From Chimonanthus salicifolius (lineage: Eukaryota > Streptophyta > Magnoliopsida > Laurales > Calycanthaceae): DNA of 64,000 bases. A model generated the notes under the pieces. The model saw only the letters and a program-made list of their open reading frames with translations, did not search any database and was not told the origin of the DNA. Each line of letters opens with the position of its first letter. Positions within the stretch are counted from its first letter, which is position 1. Made by a program: the position numbers and the translations under genes. Below are positions 11,995-24,600 of the stretch, piece by piece. The stretch spans positions 26,208,869 to 26,272,868 of the forward strand of contig CM023533.1 of the NCBI GenBank assembly GCA_013350335.1, written 5' to 3'.

Positions 11995-14200
11995 GTATAT
12001 ATGCATCATAGCATCTTTACTCTCACGTTATTATAAAAAATCAACACATTCTTTTATCCACATGAGTTCCTTATTTGTTAAGAAATTCAATTTAAGTATA
12101 AACTTGGATTAATTAAAGAAATTCTTCTCATTCATAATGTGGTAACGGTATATAATTTTTATGCACTAACAACTATATAGAGCTCACCAAAGTCTTAAGC
12201 ATACTAAGAATTCATTTATCTAATCAAAATAACTTGTCTCATTCTACTTATAGACTATGTGAAACTTTATACATTTTATTCACTGATATACTTCTTAGTT
12301 ATATTATGTTTTTATATTATATCCAATTATAATGAATCTAAAATACATTTAAATGATAGGCTGAGGTGATAAAGTATTATTTAAATCATTAGATAACACA
12401 CTTGTTAACAAAGGTAGGGGCAGATTAGTCATTTCGTCCTCCTCCAAGTGGGTCACTGACCCGGGTGTTGGAAAGAATGTGGAGACGCCACGCGTCGTCG
12501 AAACCATGGCGTAGAAATTAAAAGCGGGATTTGAGCAGCGGCCCAAGTAAGGAAAAAGTTTTTTATTTTTTTTGTCTCTAGAGTTTTTTTTATTTTGGGG
12601 TATATTCCCGACTGGGTAAAGAGTTATCATGCGTGCAGACCTTTCCACACGTAGGAAAAGAAGCCTTTGTACATTTTTCTCTTCACTCCTCCCAAGTCCC
12701 AAGTTCCAAGTTGGGGGGGGAGTTGGAACTTGGAAGTATCAACCATCACCACTTCAACCCATTTCTAATGCTTGTACACCAACATCTAATGATATATTTC
12801 TGATAAGAATGTGTTATATTTTACTAGTAATTTTGAGAATTCTGTCTGCTAAAACCCGGGTATCACTTAAACAAGCATTGGGTATTTGTTATTTGGTTTG
12901 GTTTTCACTTGCATCAAAGCTAAAAATTCAATCAAACACTTCTCTTTCAAAATAAATAAAATGATTTCAACATCATATATTTTTATATAATATCATCATA
13001 TACTTAGGCTTTAACTCATAAAATTATTCTTCAAATCATCCTAATCAAGACACGCATGGGTTGTCATCCATCAATTAAGGGCTTCCTTCCCACACATGTG
13101 GAGCCTAGACCAAACTGATACATGTGCGGTAAGGTTTTTTTTCTTTAATAACACAAGTATCTATATTTTACGCTGGATATAAGACTGATATCATGAATAT
13201 ATAAAATCACTAATAAATATTGTGTCATAAGTTAACATGAAATATACTAAATCAATTAAACACAAGGGCTTATTAAGCATAAACATCACTTTCAAAACAC
13301 TGAATTAATTTACACACTACTCGAATATTTAGTGCTTAGGACTGATCTCACACAATATCTTTCTCCATAGGATTTGGTGAAATAGCTAAAGAGACTGGTC
13401 TCTGATTGGTCCAAGCCACGTGATTCCATGTACCAATGAGATGACATCTAACCTGTTGATTTAATATAGGATCCCTTGAAATTAAGGAGACCCATAATCA
13501 ATGACTTTAGTTAAAATATGTAAGCTTAATGCCTCCAACTAAGAGCTTGGCCAAGTGTCAATCATCGCTAAATCATGTATTACACATAAACCAAGAAGAA
13601 AGGTTATCTCCTCTAATTTTTCCATTACTTTATAATGCCAACCCTGTAGAGGCTCCTTTATTAACTCATCTCCCTGTGAAAATTGCTGCTGTGTATAGTG
13701 ATGTAATGTCATAATAAGAGTGGAATGAGGCTTTTTTTATTTGCTCTCGTTCCCCACCAAATCAAAAGAGATAAGGCGTTCTTCTTCGAGGTGAGGAAAG
13801 GCATGTCTTGCTCATTCTTCTAACGCATGCGCACGGGAGCCGCATCCAATAGAAAGTGAGCAATGCCTACCTTTGTCTCTGATGCAGCTTGCCTTAGCTG
13901 AGGAAGAGATTGATATTGGTCTACGAGGATAAGGGGTTTTGTTTTTACATTGGATTATGAGTTAGGTTTATTGAGGGGGCATGCCTTTTCTACTACACAA
14001 AAAAATAATATTAAAAAGAAAAATAGAAAGAAGAAAATCAACACGTACAATCAAACTATATCATAAAGATTTATATGGTTTTCTTTCAGTATCTCCATAG
14101 CTTCAACAATGAACTAGTACGTCTATGGCTTCAATGCTGAACCAGTACGTTTAAAGGCAAGAAATCGAAGGAGAGACGACTCTTGCCCTCGTTAAAGTTT

Positions 14201-14358
14201 TTCGTTCAACTCTCTCTCACGAAAAGAAACACATTATATACTACTATGATTAGAGTTTACAAAAGATGTAATGCAATTCTTCGCTCAACTCTCTCTCACA
14301 CACAAAAAAAATATATTATATACTGTCATGATTAAGATTTACTAAAGATGTAATGTGA
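14201..14358. repeat. Imperfect tandem duplication, about 78 bp x 2
   Basis: Copy 1 (14201-14279) and copy 2 (14280-14358) both start TTCG(T/C)TCAACTCTCTCTCAC. Both go on through TATTATATACT, ATGATTA and AAAGATGTAATG with scattered differences. No coding role is visible. Confidence 0.6.
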
Positions 14359-16204
14359 AAATTACAAAAATATTCGGGTGAAATCAACAATGCATATCTG
14401 ATAATCAGCTCTGCAAAACCTAACAAGGTTAGTGGGACCTTTCAACCGAGCTTCATTAATGAGATTTTTCAAGGAGTAGATGATGCGTCTTATATCATTA
14501 GGTGTATTTGATAGGTGAATATAAGGTAGAAAGGATGTAAAGTTTCACTTCCAAATGATAGCCTAAGTAAAATAATCTTAACCTTTAAAATTTAATGAAT
14601 ATAAGTCATTGAATTCTAAAAGTTTAAAATCAAATAATAGAATAATTCGATAGAGATGAAATTTTATACGCTCTATATTCATATGAATTTTTTATATAAT
14701 TTATTTTATCATGTAGAACTGAAGACTCATTTAAAATATAATTTAATATAAATCTCAATTAAAAATATTTATACTGTTTGCTGCTTGCATGCTAAGCCTT
14801 CCTTTTGCTCCCCCTTGTTTCAATATAAGAGTGAAATGAATTCTTTACACTTTCTTTTTCTCTCTCTCGCAGGACATCTCTACTGTACATGTCGCTGTGT
14901 GTATTGGCCTATAATAACTTTTTTAAGTTCCTACTTTATTGATTATTGCTAAAAGTCATGATCCAAGCATCCAACATTTGATTTAAGTCCATTTGAGTTC
15001 ATTATTTTAATTGTAATCAAATATATTTTAATAATTTTCTTTCCACACAAGACTAAGAAGCTTATAGATCAAACCAAAATGACCTTCAATTGTAGAAGGA
15101 ACGTTCCGGTCTGAGTTCGAAGCTGAGATTGAAAATAAGTAATACATTTGATATTTGTTACTTTTCAATAAGACTAAGCTAACGTCTGATCTATACAATA
15201 ATCATAGATTTTCGCCCACTGGATGAAAAAAGAAGAAGAAGAAGACTTTAATAGTCCTGCTAAGCAAGATTGAAGTCCAAACCTGTGCTATTACAAGCTA
15301 ATAATAGTAATTATCATAACTTTTCAAATGCTCTTTGCAAAGTTATTTTTATATATTAGCCAACACTGTTTTGCCTAAAATTTGCATGTGGCCTTCCAAG
15401 AAAATGAAATTTCATGTCACCCTTCTTTTCTTTGATATTGGATTCTGTGTTACTGGACTAGGCTGCAGATGATCTGTTAAGATTATCGGGCCAAGCCGGA
15501 TTCTGCCAGACCGAGTCGGATCCAGATCTGTTTCTGATGTATGATTCTGCCCAAACAGTCTTAGACAACCATTTCAAGATCTCAATGTCACTTAATACAA
15601 AGTAAATGGGCTAGTATTTTGGTATCAGATGCAGTGTAACTGCATAATTCGCTCTAAAACTTGATCAAATTGATGATTAAACCCATGATCAATATGGTAG
15701 TTTGAATCATCCATCAAGTTCGTATTTCGGATTTTGCGAGTATATATTAATATACCATGTTGAATTTTGATCTTTCAACCACTTCGTTTATAATGGGAAA
15801 GAATTATTATAAGTGTGATGGGCATTGGAATAAAAAATAAATTGACGACATTGAAGCTAAAAAAATGATAAATATCATTTGGTTGTCCATTGATTAAATG
15901 ATTTGGATTGTTTAAATCTGATAATACGTAGAATAGCTATTCCTATTTATTACTTCATTTCGTTTTAGTCCTCAATGGAGGTACGATTTCTGTGATTTCT
16001 GCACTCATCCATAGCTTTTAATTTGGAAAGACTTGATGCATAAAACACATTTGCCTCTTAGTTTTCTCTTTTGGGCTCATGGACCTAAAGCCCATGCCTA
16101 GTGGGTCTATTCATGGGTTAAGTTTGGGTCAGGTCTGATCCTGCTTTTTTTTAAGGCACAAGCACATCTGAAAGCCCATTGGGCTTTAATATAGCTGCCT
16201 AAGA

Positions 16205-16485
16205 GGGGTCGAAAATTCAGCTCATCTGAATTTTCAGCCAATATTTCATTTTTGCCTGAGATTTTTCTTTCTCCTCAATTTTTTTTAAAAATCTCAGTGG
16301 CTTTTTTTTTTTGAAAAAAATCATTTAAAAAAATAACAAGACTGTTTTTTTTTAAAAAAATTAAAAATATAAATATCGGCCGAAATATTGACCGGGCTCA
16401 CAACCGATATTTGTTTTTTTTTTTTTTTTTAAATCGGTTGATATTAGGTCGAATTGTTTTATCTCAAACCGATACTCACATTATC
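16205..16485. repeat. GATATCGGCC-type dispersed repeat, copy 1
   Basis: It begins AGGGGTCGAAAATTCAG and contains AAATATCGGCCGAAATATTG, then GACCGGGCTCACAACCGATA and a long T-run. The same order (AAATATCGGC..., GACC(C)GGGC, CACCG/AACCG, T-run, ATATCGG) recurs at 61606-62090. It is non-coding and probably a MITE or similar. Confidence 0.45.
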
Positions 16486-17249
16486 AACAGAGATTTCAAC
16501 CCCTATGCGTCAGTCAGCCGATTCATAAGATCCAATAGTCTGAGCCCGACAAGTTTTCTTTATATGTACAAGCCTACTTTAATTAAAATCTCTTGCAAAT
16601 TAAAACCATTTGAGGTTGGAGAATTTAGTTTACTTAAAGAGTCTACATATCAATAATAGTAGTACAAAAAATATATAGTTAAATAAATACTACATTTATA
16701 TTCATTTAGTCCGATGTTAATTTATATATAAAATTGTAATTTAAATATATGTATAAATTTAAATAAAGTAATGTTTTAATATGTATTTTCAACTCTATAA
16801 ATTATGGAATATATTTTAGTTATAATATTTTGTAATTTATCAATATTATTTTCGGACCACCGTTCTAATGGCCCGCAGGTGCACTCGAGCAAGATTATTA
16901 AAATGAGGACCGAGCTGCTGCATCCAGCAAGTAAAATACAAGGAATCGTGTCTTTCACGTTCCCGTATCGGAAAGCCATCTGAGTCCGATATTGCCTTAA
17001 ATCCAAGGTTCTGTCATTTCATTACTTTAATAATCATTAATCAATTGTTTAATTAATTCTTCTATGATTTGATGAACCAAATTCATTAATGTTCTTCTAA
17101 TGCAACCTTCTGACAGTCATATTCGTTTTCCCAAATTCTTAGGTCTTGATTCTGGACTTTCTTCCGATTCCAATACATATCTTGCGAGGCCAGGAAGAGA
17201 TTTTGCTCAGGAGCGAATTTGAAATCGCCTGTCGAATTTCTAAAGTCTG

Positions 17250-18623
17250 ATGGCGATTCCCTCCGAATTAACCACAGTCCGTTTGCAGTCACTGGTAATC
17301 AATTCCATTCCTCCTAGAGTTTCATTATTTTTGCCGTTTCTTCAAATTTTCTGGCATTTTGAATCTAAGTTCTATTGGTGCATCGTTGTTATGTATGGTT
17401 TCGCTGCACCTCCACGATTCTTTACATGAGGGCCCACGGTTCGTCCATCTGGTTTGTTGAGGTGATGGGTTGAGCTGCGGATGAAGGTTTCTGAAAGGAT
17501 CTTCTTGATTGGAAGATCCAAGCTCATTAATCTCATTTTCCTGCAAATTTACGGCTATGGATAATAAATCGGCTGCGGTTTAGAAGCAAGGTTAGAGAAT
17601 GGATTGATTGGATCTTTTGGTCTGGGATGTTTTCTTCTATGCACGAATCCCTACTTGAGAAATATGGAAACTTAACAAGCTATATATTTACTACACTTAG
17701 AAAGCGACCTTTGCTAGAAGAATTGAAGGATTGCAGGTTGATGATATAGGAGGAGGAGGCTGTTGAAGCCAATGATTGAAGTGGTATGAAACGAAACGGT
17801 AGACTGATGGATGGAGAATGTGATTTTTGCTGGGCTTGACTTGAAACTTAGAAGGTAGAAAGTTGATGGCAGCTGGATTGAACAAAAGATTTTGATGATG
17901 ATGCTGATGATGAAAGGGCTGGTTGTGATTTTGTGCTCTGGACAGCATTTTCTGTAGTGAAAACTCGATTGTTAATTTTCAATTGAAACATTCAGGCTAG
18001 AGAAGTGGTTGACTTTGCTAGTATTTGTTGAATATAGATATACATTATACTGGTTCCTTTAGTAAAAAGTTTATATTGGTCAAAAAGTGAAATGGATATA
18101 TTGTGTAACAAGAAATGAGTCCATAAGGAGTAATCTATGCGTGGCTGGAAGAACAGAATGAAATGCTCTCTTATATTGTTTTGGCATGTATACAGAAAAG
18201 TGAAGATGACCTCTGTTTGCAGATCTAAGGGTTTACTAGTTCAAGACTGACATGATAGAGTTGTAAAGTGACAAATTCTGGACCTAGAAGGTGTGATTGG
18301 GGAAACCAAACGCACAAAGCTAACCCTAGATAAATAATGGGATACGGCTTCAGTTATGATGATGATGTTGATGATAACACATGAATAATGGATGCTTTTT
18401 TGGTAAAAATGAGGGCTGAAATTGCTTATATGTTCATATGTTTTTCACCAATAATAAGAAAACAATTTGGTGTTAGGAAAGAATTTCTCTGTTCGGATAT
18501 TTTCCAAATGAGTTAATAATGTTTGTTGTGGAATGGAGGAATCAAATCTCAGACTACTTAGCTTGCTTTTTAGCAAAATGAGATCGCCTAAAAGGGGAAA
18601 AAATTAGAGCATTTGTTGGAGTT

Positions 18624-18658
<35 letters not shown>

Positions 18659-21600
18659 TAACATGCTCCTTGTGGGCTCTTCGAGGTCAAGCTCTAGTTA
18701 CATGGTTCCATCAAATTGCTGTGTTCTACAATCCAATTAATTGCCAAACTGGAGCATGTGTCCATCATTCTAGGCCATCCCAACTTGAACCTTATTTGAC
18801 ATTTTATATTGCAATATTTTTATCACTTCTAGGAATAACAAATGAGATGCCAATTATTGAGGAACTTTTGCTTTGAAATGCTTATATTACATTTAACAAC
18901 TTTTTATTTTCCTTGAGGGATATTTAGTACTCTATAATATACAATAAATATGATACATTTCGAAAAGAATCATACTCCAATGAATTGGAAATGTTGGCAT
19001 GTTATGATCTGTGAAGTGAGAACTGTGATCCTCTTTTTCTGAATCGTGATCCAACGATTTGTGCAACTCCTCTCATAAGTTTCTTACCTTGGTAGTTTTC
19101 ACAATTTTGATTGTTCCATTTGTTATATGAAAGGGGACCATAGACATTCCTCCATTCACTATACATCCTTTTAACTAAGGTTTTATTTAACAATTGGTTA
19201 CCAACTAATTTTGATTTACACAATTGTTCCCGTCCTTTTTCATTATTTTTCTTATGCCATTACTTCTATTTTAAATATTTTGTGATCATCTCTCGATTGG
19301 ATTCTTATTTATGATCTAGCCTCACTTGAATACCTATGCTCAAATGGGTCTTTATTCATTTATCATCCATACGACCATACATAATCTCATTATCTTTCAT
19401 CAAAGCTTTTGGTAAGATCTTTGATATCTTTAATAGTCCTAAATACCCCTTCTTCCCATGTTCTATTTCCAATTGGATATACATATTACCAGACACCATA
19501 CTTTAATTATGACTTTATTCAAGTTCCTCTTCTTCTTGTGTGTGTGTGCACGTGTGCGCCTCTAGACATTCTCGTGGAAGCTTCCCCCGAAATATCCCAA
19601 CATGACTTTATAAATAAAAAAATTAAATCCATCCAGGCCAAACACTTAATCCCTTCTGTGAGCCTAAAGCATTGATGCAGGACAAAAGTGAAGTGTGCCC
19701 TAAGATGAGGTTAAGGCATTCTAAACCCTAGATCTAGGAATGAAATGATAAGAAATCTTAGTGGTATCTACTGATATATGCTTAAAATAATAAAATATGC
19801 AAAAAACACTGATTTAAGAAGATAACATTCCATATTCAATGATTAAATCAAGATCTATGCAAATAACATCATAAAAATCAAAAGATCTAGAGAGATCCAT
19901 AGCATGTAAGCATATTAAACCCTAGAAGTATCACAAGTCAAGATTAGAGCTTCCAAATATTTTAGGATCAGATTCAAGATGCCTAGAATTCCACAAACAA
20001 GTGAAGAAGTAAAAATTCTTAATGAAGAATCGAGTCCTACTTGTATCCAAACCTCAAAACACTTAAAATAAGGATAAAAAGGGGTTGATTTGTGAAATTT
20101 TCTGCACAAAAAGGGGGCTGCAGGGTAGGGATCCAAGCCAGGATGCAAAACGGGACTAAAATCAGTATGTCTATACGACAGTATGGCCCAATAGGGTTCG
20201 GGTCGTGGCGGCATGCAATACTGAGATCTGGCCCTGGTGGGGTCAGATTTGGATGTATTTGGAATTTTTGACAGTTTCAGAATGCAGGAAAATTGGGGAA
20301 GAAAGAAAAGAAGAAGAAGAAGAAGAAGAAGAAGAAGAAGAAAATAGAAGAAGAAGTATATTAGGAAGAGAAAGGATAGGATAGAAAACACATGATTCCT
20401 TGGAGTCACACCACCAGTATTCTCAAGAGAGCATGCAAAAATTCTTCACTTGTATTCTATTATCAAGAATGAATATTTACAAGTATTTATAAGAAAAATC
20501 CTAAGAAACCCTAGAAACACACACGTCACATTTGTGAACATTACAAATCCTTTAAATTAATTTATTACATTTCATAAAGTTGATACTCAAATAAACAATA
20601 AAGTAAGCTTCTTATATCAGCTATGACGCAGATCTGGATCTATTTAGTGGTTTGGATCAAGCCAATCATGATCCGACGGACAAAACAACTCCCAAAACCC
20701 CGATTTGATAAAATGAACGGTCAGATCAGACCTTCCAAGCAATTATATCACAGATCTATGCACATACACTAAATCTGTTGGTCATCTCCTAACCATATAG
20801 TCCCGATAGTTGTGTTAGGTCACTTTTGAGATCTCTGATAGACGCGATAGCCATCGTGGACGTCCTCGTCAAACTTCTTTTACATCTTCCTCATATTACC
20901 TTTCTAACCATTCCACCCTTTTCCCTATAATGCGATCAAAAGAAATACCATCTGAGGTTGGTCTTTCACCTTCCTCCTATTATGTCAATTGCTGAATGAT
21001 TTCACCTTTCTCAGCTTTACTAAAATCTTTTGTGCCTTCATTTTCTTTGTCTGCATGTTTTACTGCTAGTTGATGAAGATTTTCTCTTTTCAACAATAGG
21101 GTCAGAATAGAATGCTGGGCTGTAGCTTTTGTTTGTTGCTTCCCTCTCTCATCTAAAAAGAGGCTTCTACCATGGAAAACCAAAGATGTTCACTATGACA
21201 AATATAATGTACCTTAAAAAAAATAGATGTAATGTAATGCCACATATTCAAATTTCATTGCAATTGGAATAGCGACCTCTACAGTTTCATCAAAAGGCAC
21301 ACTGCATGATTGAACTCCTCTAAGTCATCTTCTGTTCTTCATTGTAATGATCCTATTTTGGGCCTGCTCCTATTTGAGTGAAATTAGGATGTATGGCAGT
21401 TAAATTATTTGTTGTTCCTTTTGTGGGGCCATGCTTTTAGATAATGGACCCCTAGGGAGGAAGTGTGATGTTTTCTATGGAGTAGCACTCAAGTCAGCCC
21501 AAGATTTCCTTTGAACACGTGGGTTCCACTACGTGGTCTCTTTATTTGTATGACTTTCTTTCCTTTGGGATTCACCAAGGATGCAACTCGGTTTGGGTTT

Positions 21601-24600
21601 ATACCAAAACCAGTTTTACTCGTGTTTTTCAAATATAGACCTGAGCTGACCCAACATATCCAAATTACCCTACATATTAGAACCCGAGAAGAGAGAGAGA
21701 GAGAGAGAGAGGTCTCGAGTCTAGGAGCTTTACTTATCAGACCTGAACCAACCTGAAGGTAGTAGACCTGACCCTACTACTTTTCAGTTTGGATCTAGGC
21801 GGGTCTGGTTTTTACCCGACCCGAGTTGCATCCATATCCACCAAGCACATCCATAAATACAATAAGATCTGACTAGTTTGGTGCGCGACCAAACTCAAAC
21901 AACTCTCTCCCATTTCCTTTTATCATTCTTTTGTTCTTCAATCCTTTTTGGATCACGTCCATCTTGTAGAAAACTTTCATTTCTAGTCACATCTACCATA
22001 TTTACCCCAGGCATTAAATAAAAAATCAACTCCTTATTTCTAAAACTTTGTTGTTCTTCTTCTTTCTTTCCTTCTTTCTTCAATCCTCACTGGATCAAGA
22101 ACATCTAGTAGCAAATTTAAGCAATTTCTACAGTTTCCATTTCTAAGTTGCAGTTACCATATTTACCCCAGGCATTAAATAAGAAAACAACTGCTCTGGT
22201 GTATTTGTATTGTTATAAAACTTTGTGAAAATATCATTGACAATTTTACTGTCCTTTTTATTGGCGACAATTTTGTTTTCTTGTAGTGAGAGAGCTATTC
22301 CTGCTCCAAACATTGATTTGCACTATGCTCACTGCTCCCGTAATCTAGAAAGATGTAAAACTTGTGGGGATATGATTCCGAAAAAGCATGCTGAGGAACA
22401 TTACTTAAATACCCATGCTCCGGTATGTTGTTCTCCTCCTCTAATGTTGGTTAAAGCTAGTTGGGATTTAGAAATAAAATCTCTATGCTCTGGTGTGCTG
22501 CTCGAATCTTTTAATCTTCTTGCTAAAGACTTCTCTATTAGACATTTGTAGAAGATCTTTTGATTAAGTTCTATGAATTTTATGTTGGTTTAAGATCATT
22601 TTAATCAAATTATAGCTCGCAGGTGATCCTGATTGTAATCCCAAATATAGAGTCTGAACTTGGTAACAGTTCCGGTTTTGCTGTTGGCTTGATACTCCAT
22701 ACAATAATACTGTACATAATTGGACTTTAAGCAGGATATACTTTGGATGGAGGTTGACTTTGATCTGACATGATTATCAGTTTGATTTAAGATCTGACCC
22801 TTCAACTTGATGGACCCCTAAATGAGTTCCAGACCGGAACTTTGTATCACATCTGCCTTGCCATTGGGTTGATCTTACCTTTGAAATGATATATCTTTAA
22901 TTCTTTATTAAAGAAAGCAGAATTAGAAGATAACAAAAGGCATCCCTTGCTAGAATTAATCAAGGCTTCCAGGGTAAAAGAATTACGTAAGTCAATTAGC
23001 AAACCAATCTGCTCCAATTCTAACAACCTAATCTGTCAACCAATTTTGAGAAAAAAGGGAAAAGAGAGGCAAAAGTGATGGGATCTTTTTCCTCTCTTGC
23101 TTGCAATAATAAGAGCAAGGATTCTTTTTATCAGGGTTGTTACTATTTGTCTAATTGCATTTAAATTTTAAGTCTTGCCTATATTAATAAGAAAAACATA
23201 TAACACTAAAAAAGATGGAGATTTTAGATAAATTTTATATATAGCAGCTTACTTGGACCTAAATAAATATTAATTAGGTCCCATGGCCTAACCTTGGTGT
23301 GCCCTAGGGGTAGTGGACTCACCCATGGGGGTTTTACATTGGGTATCCTGCGGTTTCCCACATATAAATTCAAAAAAAATATATATATATTAATTATGAT
23401 TTAAATATAATTAAAATTTTCAAACCTAAAATTATGATCTAAAATAACAAAATTAATTAAGATGACCATTTATAAAACTTTATATGTGTAACTTAAAATT
23501 AAAATATGAGCTAAAATAACTTAAAATTAATTAAGATGACCATATACAAACCTTTATATACATATAAATAAAATATGGCCATGTCCGTGCCTTTCCTGTT
23601 CCCATGTCCTAAATTTTTTATTATGCCATGTCCCATATCCATTCCCGTCTCTCCACTGCTGGGGACTGCTCCTTGTATATTCATTGAACAATGATACAGG
23701 AATCTCCTTCAATCAGCACCTCAGAAAGGCCTAGAGATTCCAAGAATCTGAAGCCTATATGAAGTTTTTATTTTTTTAAAGTCAACTTCGTTTGCATTGC
23801 TTCCTTGGTTGGCTCCAAAAAGAAGAAATAACAGAGGCATTTGTAGATTATACCAATTCACCAATATCTGGAACTTAACTTCTAGACAAATAGCTGCTGT
23901 TAAATTCAGTTTTGTTCAACCTGTTGATGGTGGTCTCCACGGAGGCGGAATAGCTATTGGCCTTGATAGCCTATCTAAATGAGAAGTCCCCTCCCTTAAA
24001 AATGTCGGTTTTCATGGATTTGTGGGAGACATTGCCTAGGCTTCCCATTTGGGTAGGGATGTAAATGGAACTCTGAAATCCAAAAGCAACCAACTTGAAA
24101 TAAATGGATTCTAATGCAAACTTTAGATCCGAGTTTGAATCTGAAACTAAAATCCCCTTTCTTTTGGATTTTGGATCTAGTCATATCCGAATTTTACAAC
24201 CTGATAACCTGAATGACAAGTAACTTAAGTAATATATTTATTATTAATGAATATGTCGTATGAGGCTAAAACTAATAATTATTTTCTTATTTCTCAATCA
24301 TACTACCTATCATATTTGGGATTAAAAAAAATAGTATCACCAATGAGATATAATTGGATTCCACCATTTGAATTAAAGGTGTTTAGCACTTACTTTATTT
24401 TTGCATTTTTCGTTGTTTCTTTTGCAAAATTTTAATACATTTTTAAGGTTATTTTATAGTTTTTTTTTTTTTTGTAATTGGACTATTATGTGTTGTGTGA
24501 GATCTGTATGAGATTTGGTTTATTTTTTTTTATATGAAAACTTAATTGTTTAATTAATCTATTTTTTTTTTATAGAGGAGAATGTCAATATTTTTATCTA

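Larger units (their letters stand above)
10857..17249. other. Intergenic DNA between the MADS exon and the zinc-finger gene
   Basis: No supported gene. It holds a copy of the CAGGGC-ended dispersed repeat (about 11885-11994), two small imperfect tandem duplications (near 14090-14150 and 14201-14358), and a GATATCGGCC-type repeat (16205-16485). Long T and A runs occur near 16300 and 16410-16430. The last part should contain the promoter and 5' UTR of the gene starting at 17250; no clear TATA box stands out. Confidence 0.45.

Noticed and set aside
17325..17948. Minus-strand gene with His- and Pro-rich open frames
   Set aside because: Lies in intron 1 of the zinc-finger gene, frames do not join with convincing splice sites, and no family is recognisable.
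19915..20409. 164-residue minus-strand open frame with a Leu-rich run
   Set aside because: The Leu run is the GAA microsatellite read backwards; no other protein feature.
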